Shown: piece by piece, positions 36,887 through 45,131 of the stretch
Layout of the letters: each line of letters opens with the position of its first letter
How positions within the stretch are numbered: position 1 is the first letter of the stretch
DNA from: Berkiella sp964594635
GTDB lineage: Bacteria; Pseudomonadota; Gammaproteobacteria; Berkiellales; Berkiellaceae
Length of the DNA: 64,000 bases
Reading direction: 5' to 3'
Assembly: GCA_964594635.1 (NCBI GenBank)
Contig: CAZQMV010000009.1
Location: 39,114 to 103,113, forward strand
Notes under the pieces: model-generated
Seen by the model: only the letters and a program-made list of their open reading frames with translations
The model's database searches: none
What the model was told of the DNA's origin: nothing
Program-made: the position numbers and the translations under genes

Positions 36887-36983
36887 GTTTACTACCTTAC
36901 TACTTAAATCACTGGATAAATCACGGAATGTGATATTAGCCATAATATAGTTTGGAAGTAAACTATGTGAGGAACAGCTCATC

Positions 36984-37229
36984 TCATAGGTTAGATTTAA
37001 AACTCATATTGTATAACCAGGGTGTCGCAATCACACCCGTAGCAACCCCTAACACAACACCTGCAGTAATATAACCTACGCCAAAACCTGCAAGCCCTAC
37101 ACCTACCCCTGTTGCTAAGCCCCCTACTACACCCATCACCACAGGTGTCGGATCAAGGTTTTTTTTGCCGCCACAAAGATCACAGCCACCTGAAACAATG
37201 TTATTTTCCAATTGTGTTAACACTCTCAT
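36984..37229 (-). CDS. double-glycine-leader small protein, class II microcin/bacteriocin-like (first of pair)
   Basis: An 81-aa protein. The leader MRVLTQLENNIVSGG matches its neighbour's and the microcin V type, with predicted cleavage after Gly15. The core begins CDLCGGKK (a CxxC that could form a disulphide) and continues with glycine-zipper hydrophobic sequence (GLATGVGVGLAGFGVGYITAG, read as a chain of GxxxG units). Its ATG overlaps the prmC stop (ATGA), so it is translationally coupled to prmC and part of the hemA-prfA-prmC message. The pairing with a second GG-leader gene suggests a class IIb bacteriocin or related secreted peptides. Confidence 0.72.
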   Translation of the reverse strand: MRVLTQLENNIVSGGCDLCGGKKNLDPTPVVMGVVGGLATGVGVGLAGFGVGYITAGVVLGVATGVIATPWLYNMSFKSNL

Positions 37230-38059
37230 TTTTTCATCCTTCCATAAGTTACACGGGGCATCCCCGCGAGATCAGTTACACTGTATATTTGGGTAAACCC
37301 ATATTTCATTAATAAATCGTTAATGGATTTATCTTGAGTAAAACCATGCTCAAATGCTATCAATCCTCCCTCTTCAAGATAATCCATCGCCTTGGCAATA
37401 ATCGCTTCATAGGCTTCTAAACCACTGGTACCAGATACAAGTGCATTACGGGGTTCATGCATTAATTCATTTTTAAGATGGGGATCATCTTGCGCTAAAT
37501 AGGGAGGGTTACTGATGATGGCAGTAAATTTTTGCAACGGTATCGCACTAAACCAGTCTGATTGTAACCATTGAATGTTAGGCAATTGCAGCGCTTTGCC
37601 GTTTTCTTTGGCAACCTTTAAAGCCGCTTCTGAGATATCGGTTGCTATGATTTGCCAATTCGCTCGTTCGCTTGCCAGTGCACATGCGATAGCTCCACTT
37701 CCAGTGCCTAACTCTACAATCGTCTGTGGTGTATTAGGTAGTTGCTCCAAAACCGTTTCAACCAATAATTCTGTTTCAGGGCGAGGAACCAGCACAGCAG
37801 AAGTTACTCTAAAGGGCATTGACCAAAATTCTTTATTGCTCACCAAATAAGCTAACGGTTCATGCTGCACACGGCGCTGTAACAATGCAGCATATTCAGC
37901 CATTTGGAGATCTGTTACAACCGCGTCAGGCCAAGAAATCAGCTTAACTCGATCACAATGCAATACATAACAAAGTAACAATTCTGCTTCTAAACGAGGA
38001 TTGTCTGTTCCTTGTAAAGCGTCCCTTCCTTGCTTTAACAACTCTGCTACCGTTGGCAT
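37226..38059 (-). CDS. prmC: peptide chain release factor N5-glutamine methyltransferase PrmC
   Basis: A 277-aa SAM-dependent methyltransferase that modifies the GGQ glutamine of release factors. Signatures are the SAM loop VELGTGSGAIACAL and the catalytic NPPY motif (AIISNPPYLA). Its start overlaps the prfA stop (TAATG), so enzyme and substrate are coupled. The downstream GG-leader gene overlaps its own stop by 4 nt. Confidence 0.95.
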   Translation of the reverse strand: MPTVAELLKQGRDALQGTDNPRLEAELLLCYVLHCDRVKLISWPDAVVTDLQMAEYAALLQRRVQHEPLAYLVSNKEFWSMPFRVTSAVLVPRPETELLVETVLEQLPNTPQTIVELGTGSGAIACALASERANWQIIATDISEAALKVAKENGKALQLPNIQWLQSDWFSAIPLQKFTAIISNPPYLAQDDPHLKNELMHEPRNALVSGTSGLEAYEAIIAKAMDYLEEGGLIAFEHGFTQDKSINDLLMKYGFTQIYSVTDLAGMPRVTYGRMKK

Positions 38060-39141
38060 TACTGCTCAAGTGTCGCTAATAATTCTGCTTGGTATTCTTG
38101 ACGTAAGGATTCAATTAATTCACCGACTTTGCCTTCAACAATTTCATCTAACTTATATAAAGTTAGATTGATACGGTGATCGGTAACACGGCCTTGCGGA
38201 AAATTATAAGTACGAATGCGCTCTGAGCGATCGCCTGTTCCTACTAAGCTTTTACGCGCGGATGCTTGTTCAACACGCTGCGCTTCTTTTTGCATGCGCA
38301 AAATTTTCGATTGTAATAACGACATGGCCTTAGAGCGATTTTTGTGCTGCGAACGCTCGTCTTGGCATTCCACTACAATGCCTGTTGGAATATGGGTCAT
38401 ACGAACGGCTGAATCGGTTTTGTTTACGTGCTGACCACCCGCGCCTGACGCACGATAAGTGTCGATACGTAGATCGGCTGGGTTAATGGTGATACTTTCA
38501 ATTTCTTCTACTTCTGGCAACACGGCTACCGTACAAGTTGAGGTATGAATACGCCCTTGCGCTTCAGTTTCAGGCACGCGTTGTACACGATGCGCACCGG
38601 ATTCAAATTTCATATGTGAGTAAACATCTTGACCAATGATCCGCGCAATCACTTCTTTGTAGCCACCATGTTCACCAAAGCTTTCACTAATGATTTCAAC
38701 TTTCCAACGTTTTTGCTCAGCATAGCGACTGTACATTCTAAAGAGGTTACCTGCAAAAATCGCAGCTTCATCACCGCCTGCGCCACCGCGAATTTCTAAG
38801 AACACGTTTTTATCATCGTCGGGATCTTTGGGGATCAAAAAGAGTTGTAACTCTTTTTCAATCGCTTCAATATTAACAGCAACTTCTTCTAATTCTTCTT
38901 CGGCCATTGCACGCATTTCAGCATCATCTTCAGCTAACAGGGCTTTCGCTTGTGCTTGCTGATCAAGCAAGTCTTGATAACGCTTAAATGTGGTGACTAA
39001 TGGCTCAAGATCAGAATATTCTTTCGATAATTCACGAAATGTATTTTGATTTTGAATAACCGCTTGCTCGCTTAATTGCATGCCGATTTCTTCGTGCCGC
39101 TCAACAAGTGAGTCTAATTTATTTTTGATAGAAGATTTCAT
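38059..39141 (-). CDS. prfA: peptide chain release factor 1
   Basis: A 360-aa RF1 that recognises UAA and UAG. The GGQ motif lies in RASGAGGQHVNKTDSAVR, and the PxT-type codon-recognition tripeptide is in RVPETEAQGRIH (PET). Full length. It starts immediately after the hemA stop (TAAATG context) and overlaps prmC by 1 nt. Confidence 0.97.
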   Translation of the reverse strand: MKSSIKNKLDSLVERHEEIGMQLSEQAVIQNQNTFRELSKEYSDLEPLVTTFKRYQDLLDQQAQAKALLAEDDAEMRAMAEEELEEVAVNIEAIEKELQLFLIPKDPDDDKNVFLEIRGGAGGDEAAIFAGNLFRMYSRYAEQKRWKVEIISESFGEHGGYKEVIARIIGQDVYSHMKFESGAHRVQRVPETEAQGRIHTSTCTVAVLPEVEEIESITINPADLRIDTYRASGAGGQHVNKTDSAVRMTHIPTGIVVECQDERSQHKNRSKAMSLLQSKILRMQKEAQRVEQASARKSLVGTGDRSERIRTYNFPQGRVTDHRINLTLYKLDEIVEGKVGELIESLRQEYQAELLATLEQ

Positions 39142-40401
39142 TTATTTATCGCTTAAATCGAATAATTCTTTGATAACAGTAATGGTTTCGTTTGATTGTA
39201 AAAGACTCGCGCGACGTAACTGTATCGTCGGCTGGTGAAGTAGCTTTTGGGTTAACTGATGGGCAAAGTGTGCAAGGACTTTTTCAGGCTCTTCGCCTCG
39301 TCGCAACTGGGATAGTGCTGCATTCAATGTCGTGTTTTTAATATCTTGTACTTTCAGTCGTAATTGACGCACAGTCGATAATTGCGCTTGTGCTAACATC
39401 CATTCCATATAGGTATTTGAAGCATCGGTAATTAATACTTCGGCTTCCAATGCAGCTTTCTGACGCGTTTTAATGTTTTCATTCACATAGCCTTCCAGAT
39501 CGTCAACCGTATAAAGATAAATATCTTCATGCTCACCGAGCGTTGGTTCAATATTACGTGGCACTCCTAAATCAACCATAAACAACGGTCGACGCTTGCA
39601 ATGCGCAAATGCTTGCTCAATTTGCAGTGCTGTCACAACAGGTTTTGGACTGGCGATAGCGCTAATGACAATATCAGCTTGTTGCAAACACCATGGCAGC
39701 TCATCTAATCCAACTGCACTCACCTGATAACGATCGGCTAGTGCCTTCGCATGGCTGATCGTGCGATTGGCAATGATGATCCGTTTAACTTGCTTCGCCA
39801 GTAAGTGCTGCAAGGTTAATTCGATATTTTCACCCGCACCAATTAACACCACGGTTGCCTTGCTTAAATCACTGAAAATTTGCTTGGCTAATGTTGTCGC
39901 CGCATAAGCTACTGAAACCGGATGCGATGAAATGCCGGTACAGGTGCGGATTTTTTTAGCCACAGAAAAACTGGTTTGAAACAAGCGTGATAAGGTTTTA
40001 CCAACAAAGCCAATTTTGGTTGCGGTGTGATAAGCCGTTTTGAGTTGTCCTAAAATTTGCGGTTCACCAATCACCATGGAATCTAAACCGCACGCTAAAC
40101 GCATGACATGCCTTACGGCATTTTCTTCAGCGAAAGTATAAACATAGGGCTGCATATCAAATTGTGGAGCGAGGTAATTTTTCCACCAAGATTGGACTTG
40201 TGACAAGGAAACATTCAGCTTGTCAGCGGTACTGCAATAAAACTCAGTTCGGTTACAAGTCGATAATAAAGCCACTTCTTCGAGTGCAACTTCACCATAG
40301 AGCGCTTCTAACGCAAGAGGAATATTTTCCTGCGTGAATGCCAGCTTCTCCCTCACATCGATGGGCGCTGTTTTATGACTGATCCCTAAAGTTAATAGCA
40401 C
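39142..40401 (-). CDS. hemA: glutamyl-tRNA reductase
   Basis: A 419-aa enzyme making glutamate-1-semialdehyde from Glu-tRNA-Glu, the first step of C5-pathway tetrapyrrole synthesis. The catalytic cysteine is C49 in LLSTCNRTEFY, and the N-terminal GISHKTAP motif and NADPH-binding VLIGAGENIELT segment are present. First gene of hemA-prfA-prmC, divergent from the TPR protein gene with 119 bp between, as in many gammaproteobacteria. Confidence 0.97.
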   Translation of the reverse strand: MLLTLGISHKTAPIDVREKLAFTQENIPLALEALYGEVALEEVALLSTCNRTEFYCSTADKLNVSLSQVQSWWKNYLAPQFDMQPYVYTFAEENAVRHVMRLACGLDSMVIGEPQILGQLKTAYHTATKIGFVGKTLSRLFQTSFSVAKKIRTCTGISSHPVSVAYAATTLAKQIFSDLSKATVVLIGAGENIELTLQHLLAKQVKRIIIANRTISHAKALADRYQVSAVGLDELPWCLQQADIVISAIASPKPVVTALQIEQAFAHCKRRPLFMVDLGVPRNIEPTLGEHEDIYLYTVDDLEGYVNENIKTRQKAALEAEVLITDASNTYMEWMLAQAQLSTVRQLRLKVQDIKNTTLNAALSQLRRGEEPEKVLAHFAHQLTQKLLHQPTIQLRRASLLQSNETITVIKELFDLSDK

Positions 40402-40520
40402 GCTTGGTCACTTACATTACTGAATTAAATATCTCTTACGGTTTTATGGCAGCTGCCGATGTTGTGATTAAGGAAGAAAATAGTTAATCACATTACAAAG
40501 TGATAAAGTAAGGATACTTT

Positions 40521-42248
40521 ATGAAGCAGGCAGCTACACTTTTTTTACCGCTTCTGTTTATTGTCCCAGAGCTCACTCTCACCAGTGCCCAGCCACAAGC
40601 TGTGACTGTTCCTCATGAAAGTGCCCTTATCATACAAGAAAAAGCCAAGTCGCCTAAAGCACAACTTCCTGCTGAGAGCTTATTTCAGCTGATGGCTGCT
40701 GAAATGGCCCTAGATAGAGAACATCCTGATGTTGCGCTGGCGAATTATATCGCTGCTGCGAAAGAAACCCAAGACGCGGCTGTGGCAGCCCGAGCAACTC
40801 AAATCGCACTTACCGTCGCTTCCTTAGAAGTGGCTATCGAGCCAGCCGTCATCTGGGCTAAGGTTGCGCCAGAAAACTTAGAAGCCCAAATCACCACTGC
40901 GGCTTTATACATCCGACTCGATCAAGTGGCAAAAGCAGTTCCTTATTTACGCCAAGCTGAAGTGCAAAATCCAGAAGAAGCACTGCAGTATTACTTAGTG
41001 CTGTTCCGCCAATTACAAAAGGATAATGATAATAAACGGGTTATCCAGGCCTTACAACAACTCACTGAAATGGAAACCAAAATTCCGAGCGCTCATTTAG
41101 CGCTGGGTGAAATTTACCTTTACAGCGGTGAAGATAAAAAGGCATTGTCGATGAGTGAAGGCGCACTGAAAATAGCCCCTAATTCAGTTAGCGCGATTCA
41201 GTTGTATACCGAAGCGCTGTTTCGCAACCAAGGCAAAGACGTTGCTAAACAATTTATTGATAAACAAGTGAATCAATTTGCAGACAATCATCTTCTTAAA
41301 CAATACTATGCCCAATTCTTATTAGATAATGGCTATGAAGCGGATGCGAAAAAACAAATTGAACAAATCATTAAAAATCCCAAAATCGGGGCTGAAGAAT
41401 TATTACAATTTGCCAGAATGAGCATTCAAGCACAATGGTACGATTTAGCTGAAGATATTCTCAAGCGCACCAGTGCCATGCCAGATAGTAAAGATATTTC
41501 TTTTTATTTCCTTGCTCGTGTATCTGAAATGAAAAATCAGCAAAATGAAGCGATCAATCAGTTTCAGCAAGTCTTAACCGGACCCTTTCATGTGTTATCA
41601 CAGATCCGAGCCAGCGTTTTATTAACCGATAAAAAACGTTATGATGAAGCATTAACAGTATTAAGCCGTACCCAACCGAATGATGAATCTGATGCAAAAC
41701 AGATCTTATTAGCCAAAATCGATGTATTGAATAAATCAAAACACTTTAAAGATTCACTTGCTTTAATTAACGAAAATCTTCAATCCATGCCCGATGATTT
41801 AGAGCTACTCTACGCAAGAAGCCTGGTGGCTGATCAATTAGATCAACTGGATATGGCGGAAAAAGATCTGAAAACCATTATCAAGCTACAGCCAAACCAT
41901 GTTGATGCACTGAATGCACTAGGATTTATGTTGGCTAATAAAACCAAGCGTTATGATGAAGCCAATACCTATTTAACCACTGCGCTAAAAATTTCACCTA
42001 ACAATGCTTCCGTATTAGATAGCATGGGTTGGTTGTATTATAAAATGGGTAACTATCCACAATCTTTAGAAACCTTAAAGAAAGCAGCAAAAATCATGCC
42101 TGATGCTGAAATTGCTGCGCACTTAGGTGAAGTGATGTGGCAAATGAAAGATTTTGAAGGCGCAAAACAAGTGTGGAATGAAGCGCTTGAACAACATCCA
42201 AAGCATGAGAATATTTTGGATACGATGAAGCGGATGATGAAAAAATAA
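40521..42248 (+). CDS. exported tetratricopeptide-repeat (TPR) protein
   Basis: A 575-aa protein with an N-terminal signal peptide (ATLFLPLLFIVPELTLTSA) and multiple TPR units, such as ALNALGFMLANKTKRYDEA and VLDSMGWLYYKMGNYPQSLE. Proteins of this kind are encoded between hemA and lolB in many gammaproteobacteria and are thought to be periplasmic or outer-membrane associated. AAGGA precedes the ATG. Here the expected next gene, lolB, is displaced by about 4.9 kb of accessory genes beginning only 5 nt after the stop. Confidence 0.88.
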   Translation: MKQAATLFLPLLFIVPELTLTSAQPQAVTVPHESALIIQEKAKSPKAQLPAESLFQLMAAEMALDREHPDVALANYIAAAKETQDAAVAARATQIALTVASLEVAIEPAVIWAKVAPENLEAQITTAALYIRLDQVAKAVPYLRQAEVQNPEEALQYYLVLFRQLQKDNDNKRVIQALQQLTEMETKIPSAHLALGEIYLYSGEDKKALSMSEGALKIAPNSVSAIQLYTEALFRNQGKDVAKQFIDKQVNQFADNHLLKQYYAQFLLDNGYEADAKKQIEQIIKNPKIGAEELLQFARMSIQAQWYDLAEDILKRTSAMPDSKDISFYFLARVSEMKNQQNEAINQFQQVLTGPFHVLSQIRASVLLTDKKRYDEALTVLSRTQPNDESDAKQILLAKIDVLNKSKHFKDSLALINENLQSMPDDLELLYARSLVADQLDQLDMAEKDLKTIIKLQPNHVDALNALGFMLANKTKRYDEANTYLTTALKISPNNASVLDSMGWLYYKMGNYPQSLETLKKAAKIMPDAEIAAHLGEVMWQMKDFEGAKQVWNEALEQHPKHENILDTMKRMMKK

Positions 42249-42253
42249 TGACA

Positions 42254-43642
42254 TCAATCTTTTTTAACATGTTTGGCGATCACGGCTGGGCCTTCTACCT
42301 TGACCAAACAACCTTTGTCTTTTAAAACACTTAACAAGCGATCGGGGTGCATAACATTTAAATTTTCATGCTTCCCGATAGGAACTTTTATTAATTCCTT
42401 ACCAGGAGAAACCCCTACTGCAGCAGCCACTCGCTGGTTAAGTTCAACCAAAGATGCAATAGTTGTGCGTGCGACAAATGAAGAACACAACATGTCGCAA
42501 TTATTATCTTTAAAATGTTCCGAAAACATCTTCTGATGAAGATCGCTAAAATCATTTTTACTTGTTTGCTTATACCCAATCTTTGCCGTGAAGGTCATTA
42601 AGCCTGCTTTGGTTTGCTGACTTTGCTCAGCAGCATGTATTCCATCCAGGTTTTTCACATGAGCATCATGCAATTCTCTCTCTACCGCCCTAAACTCATT
42701 GGCAAGAGCAGTCTTCCAATTATCTCCATATTTTTCTTTAATTAACGCTTGGTTCTCAGGTGAAATTAACTTTTCTAAATCGATTTTATAAATATCTGCA
42801 TATAATTTATAAATATCTGCATATAAGAATTCCCCCATATCAAATGCTCTGGTTTCATGGCGGGGATTAACGTGAGATATTCTTACTTCATCCACGGCTG
42901 CAGGATTTCTTTGATCTTTACCCACATACAGAACGGAAGCATGACCATGTTTAGTAATGAGTTTATCGACGACTTTATCAAAAAATTCCATCGCCATTCC
43001 CTTCACTGCAGATTTCTTTTGCGCGTTATCAAATACAATTGTTCCAGGTTCAATTTGCATTTCTCGTTTATATTCAGTATTTAATTTTGTAATGAGTTGA
43101 TGAGCCACTTTAGAGTCGGCATACATTTTTTGTAATTTATCGCTCCCCTCTAGCATCCCAGCCGTATTCATTTTTTCAAGCATCGGATAAACTTTCGACA
43201 TATCCGCTACCATGGCATATTCAGCTAAAGACAATCTTTTGCTGGGATCTAAATCCGTTCCAGCTTGTAAATGTGTATTGACCTCTGTCATTTTTCCGGC
43301 AATAGCATTAAATTTATCTAAATGTCGAGTTTTATGAGTAAAAGTTCTTAAATCAGCTAAATCAGAACTCGTTAAACCCGTATCTCGGAGTGATGCTGAA
43401 TTAACCGTATTGACATCTTCATTTAATTGAGTATTGCCTATCGCATTTTCTAAAAAGGACGTTAAGACTGTCTTTTGTGCGGATGAAGGTGGCGGATTTT
43501 TGATGGCATCGCAATAGCTTAATAAACCGACGGTTGTCTGATTGGTCACGCCAAAAGCAGAAGGGCTTTGCGCATACGCTGCATCTCCCGCAACTTTTGC
43601 AATTTCCGTATTAATTTCTTCTCTTGTAGGAGGGTTTGGCAT
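42254..43642 (-). CDS. hypothetical protein with permuted NlpC/P60-like (papain-fold) cysteine hydrolase pattern
   Basis: A 462-aa protein. The first 190 residues are helical and unrecognised. From residue 198 the sequence reads EPGTIVFDN, then KHGHASVLYVG with H234, and later CDMLCSSFVART with C386. The order 'pGdivf ... H-x-gi-y-G ... C-S-x-f-v' is that of circularly permuted NlpC/P60 (YiiX, LRAT-like) hydrolases, in which the catalytic His precedes the Cys. This is an inference from motif order, and the C-terminal 75 residues add an unknown part. No signal peptide is visible. GAGGTAG precedes the start. It converges on the TPR gene and is the first gene of the accessory insertion. A 21-bp exact duplication lies inside. 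Confidence 0.6.
   Translation of the reverse strand: MPNPPTREEINTEIAKVAGDAAYAQSPSAFGVTNQTTVGLLSYCDAIKNPPPSSAQKTVLTSFLENAIGNTQLNEDVNTVNSASLRDTGLTSSDLADLRTFTHKTRHLDKFNAIAGKMTEVNTHLQAGTDLDPSKRLSLAEYAMVADMSKVYPMLEKMNTAGMLEGSDKLQKMYADSKVAHQLITKLNTEYKREMQIEPGTIVFDNAQKKSAVKGMAMEFFDKVVDKLITKHGHASVLYVGKDQRNPAAVDEVRISHVNPRHETRAFDMGEFLYADIYKLYADIYKIDLEKLISPENQALIKEKYGDNWKTALANEFRAVERELHDAHVKNLDGIHAAEQSQQTKAGLMTFTAKIGYKQTSKNDFSDLHQKMFSEHFKDNNCDMLCSSFVARTTIASLVELNQRVAAAVGVSPGKELIKVPIGKHENLNVMHPDRLLSVLKDKGCLVKVEGPAVIAKHVKKD
42785..42826 (-). repeat. 21-bp exact tandem duplication in coding sequence
   Basis: Bases 42785-42805 and 42806-42826 are identical, giving LYADIYK twice in the protein (about residues 273-286). 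In frame, recent, and within the predicted papain-like domain. Confidence 0.95.
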
Positions 43643-43660
43643 AACTACCTCAACCTATTT

Positions 43661-44023
43661 TCAATAACCCTTACCTCTGAAAACTTCATCATTTAATTGA
43701 TTAATGAGGTCATAGATGAAATTTTCAAGAAAACCCGGATATTTCTCGTCCTTAATATCTTCTTGACTGTGGAATAGAATAAATTCTTTAGCTGTCACTT
43801 GATTTAAATCATTTTCAAGCAGTGGAGTGTTGTGCATAAAATATTTATCTGGCATCGCATTCACAATTTTAGCGATAATGGTATTAATTTCATCTTTTTT
43901 TAAATTTAGAACCCATTCGACAGAATCTTGCGTTTTCAATTCTTTTGGACATAAAGTTTCATTGCATATTAGCTCTACAATGCTCTTTATATTCTCAACC
44001 GCTTTATCTTTCTTTGGATGCAT
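43661..44023 (-). CDS. hypothetical protein, 120 aa
   Basis: I do not recognise this protein. From ATG 44023 (AGG seven bases upstream; a GTG at 44029 is the alternative) it encodes MHPKKDKAVENIKSI and continues as a mostly helical, acidic, soluble protein with two cysteines and no membrane segment. It lies 18 nt upstream of the permuted NlpC-like gene on the same strand, so the two are likely cotranscribed. It could be a partner, chaperone or immunity-type protein for that gene; this is only positional inference. Confidence 0.55.
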   Translation of the reverse strand: MHPKKDKAVENIKSIVELICNETLCPKELKTQDSVEWVLNLKKDEINTIIAKIVNAMPDKYFMHNTPLLENDLNQVTAKEFILFHSQEDIKDEKYPGFLENFIYDLINQLNDEVFRGKGY

Positions 44024-44168
44024 ATACACGCCTATAGTAGTAACTGCCTTTTTATATGTATGACAATGGGCTACATTAATAGTTCAAGGTATTTAAGGTT
44101 TATTAAATTGACAGACTTTATGAGCCAAGATATGATCAATTAAGTTCATGTTTTTTAGGAAGATTATT

Positions 44169-44465
44169 ATGTCGAACAATGGTCCAAACCAATTTACCCC
44201 CAATGAGTTAGAGAAGTTTGAAGAAATTTATCAAGCCCATCTTAATCGCGATGTAAAAAAGGTTAAAAAATTAAAGGGTAAACTTACCCCGCTGGAAGAA
44301 GATAGATACGATCTTTATTTGCGAGCTGCTGAGCAAGAAACAACAAATAAACCCGTACTTACCCAACATAATCAAGCAAGATCAAAAACAAATACTGAGC
44401 GAAAAGATCCTGAACCTGACAATACTAACGATAAGAAAAATCGTGGTGGATGTAGTATTTCATAA
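44169..44465 (+). CDS. small hydrophilic protein ending in a CaaX prenylation motif (CSIS)
   Basis: A 98-aa protein. The start at 44169 (MSNNGPNQF) follows AGGA by eight bases; an ATG at 44148 is less likely. The first 60 residues are charged and helical. The C-terminal third is disordered and ends DKKNRGGCSIS: a basic patch, two glycines and a perfect CaaX box with Ser as X, the context used by eukaryotic farnesyltransferase on Ras-like proteins. Bacteria lack protein prenylation, so the motif makes sense only if the protein enters a eukaryotic host, as shown for several Legionella effectors including AnkB. No enzymatic domain is visible. The F-box-like gene follows after 12 nt. Confidence 0.65.
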   Translation: MSNNGPNQFTPNELEKFEEIYQAHLNRDVKKVKKLKGKLTPLEEDRYDLYLRAAEQETTNKPVLTQHNQARSKTNTERKDPEPDNTNDKKNRGGCSIS

Positions 44466-44477
44466 CAGGGATTAATA

Positions 44478-44873
44478 ATGCTAAAAGGACCTTATGAACC
44501 CACACTTAAACAAGAACATTTAAATCTACCGCTGGATGTGTTTCAGATAATCGCATCCTATTTAACTGCAGATCTTTTTGTTGGTTCTGATCCCATTCAA
44601 GCGACTTGTAAAACCTGGGCAATCCTGTTCAAGGATAGGACAAAACGACCTCTTATCAATTCAGACTCTGTGACGGCTTCCTGCAAAAACAGTGTTGATG
44701 CAATGCGTGTTTTCAGTGATCCACTTAAGGTTAAACACCTGAGTGTTGAACAGGTTTTAATTATTTCAGGCTTATGTAATGCACTGGTGTATCACATCAT
44801 TGAACAGAACGATATATTAACGGCTATCGCACGGTATCCCAGTCTTTGTCTAAGAAATACCCACATTGCGTGA
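44478..44873 (+). CDS. F-box-like protein, probably frameshifted near its 3' end
   Basis: A 131-aa frame with AGGGA seven bases before the ATG. Residues 16-50 read LNLPLDVFQIIASYL then DP...ATCKTW, matching the F-box pattern 'LPxdvlxxIxsyL...l...CkxW'. In eukaryotes the F-box binds Skp1 and recruits targets to SCF ubiquitin ligase. Legionella effectors (AnkB and others) mimic this. The frame stops at TGA 44871-44873, but the -1 frame is open through the same region and continues to 45028, ending in CQIS. A single indel near 44846-44873 would give a protein with N-terminal F-box and C-terminal CaaX, the AnkB arrangement without ankyrin repeats. Confidence 0.6.
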   Translation: MLKGPYEPTLKQEHLNLPLDVFQIIASYLTADLFVGSDPIQATCKTWAILFKDRTKRPLINSDSVTASCKNSVDAMRVFSDPLKVKHLSVEQVLIISGLCNALVYHIIEQNDILTAIARYPSLCLRNTHIA

Positions 44874-45028
44874 TAAATACTTTTCCCTCTTGTCCAATCC
44901 CTCCCTATCCTGTCTCAATGACTTCCTGTGAAGAAATTAAAGAACGTATACATTTGCTGGTTTTAGCTTTACTAAATCGAAAGCAAGCGCCAGCTCCCGT
45001 CCAAAGGGTAGGTTGTCAAATAAGCTAA
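44846..45028 (+). pseudogene. out-of-frame tail of the F-box gene, ending in CaaX motif (CQIS)
   Basis: A 60-codon frame from TTG 44846, -1 relative to the F-box frame. It has no ribosome site of its own. It contains a plausible helix (CEEIKERIHLLVLALLNRK) and ends QRVGCQIS, a CaaX box. A CaaX end directly after another gene ending CSIS is unlikely to be chance, so this is best read as the true C-terminus of the F-box protein separated by a frameshift (mutation or assembly error). Confidence 0.45.
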
Positions 45029-45131
45029 CCGTAGTTTATCAGCTAACAATATATCGACTCTGCTATTTTTGCATTGCGTATTGGTATAATCTGGAGAGTA
45101 ACAATTTTGATACCGACATTGGATAGTCATT

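Noticed and set aside
36887..36982. 32-residue N-terminal extension of the second GG-leader protein
   Set aside because: The double-glycine leader must be N-terminal to be processed, and a ribosome site lies just before ATG 36886.
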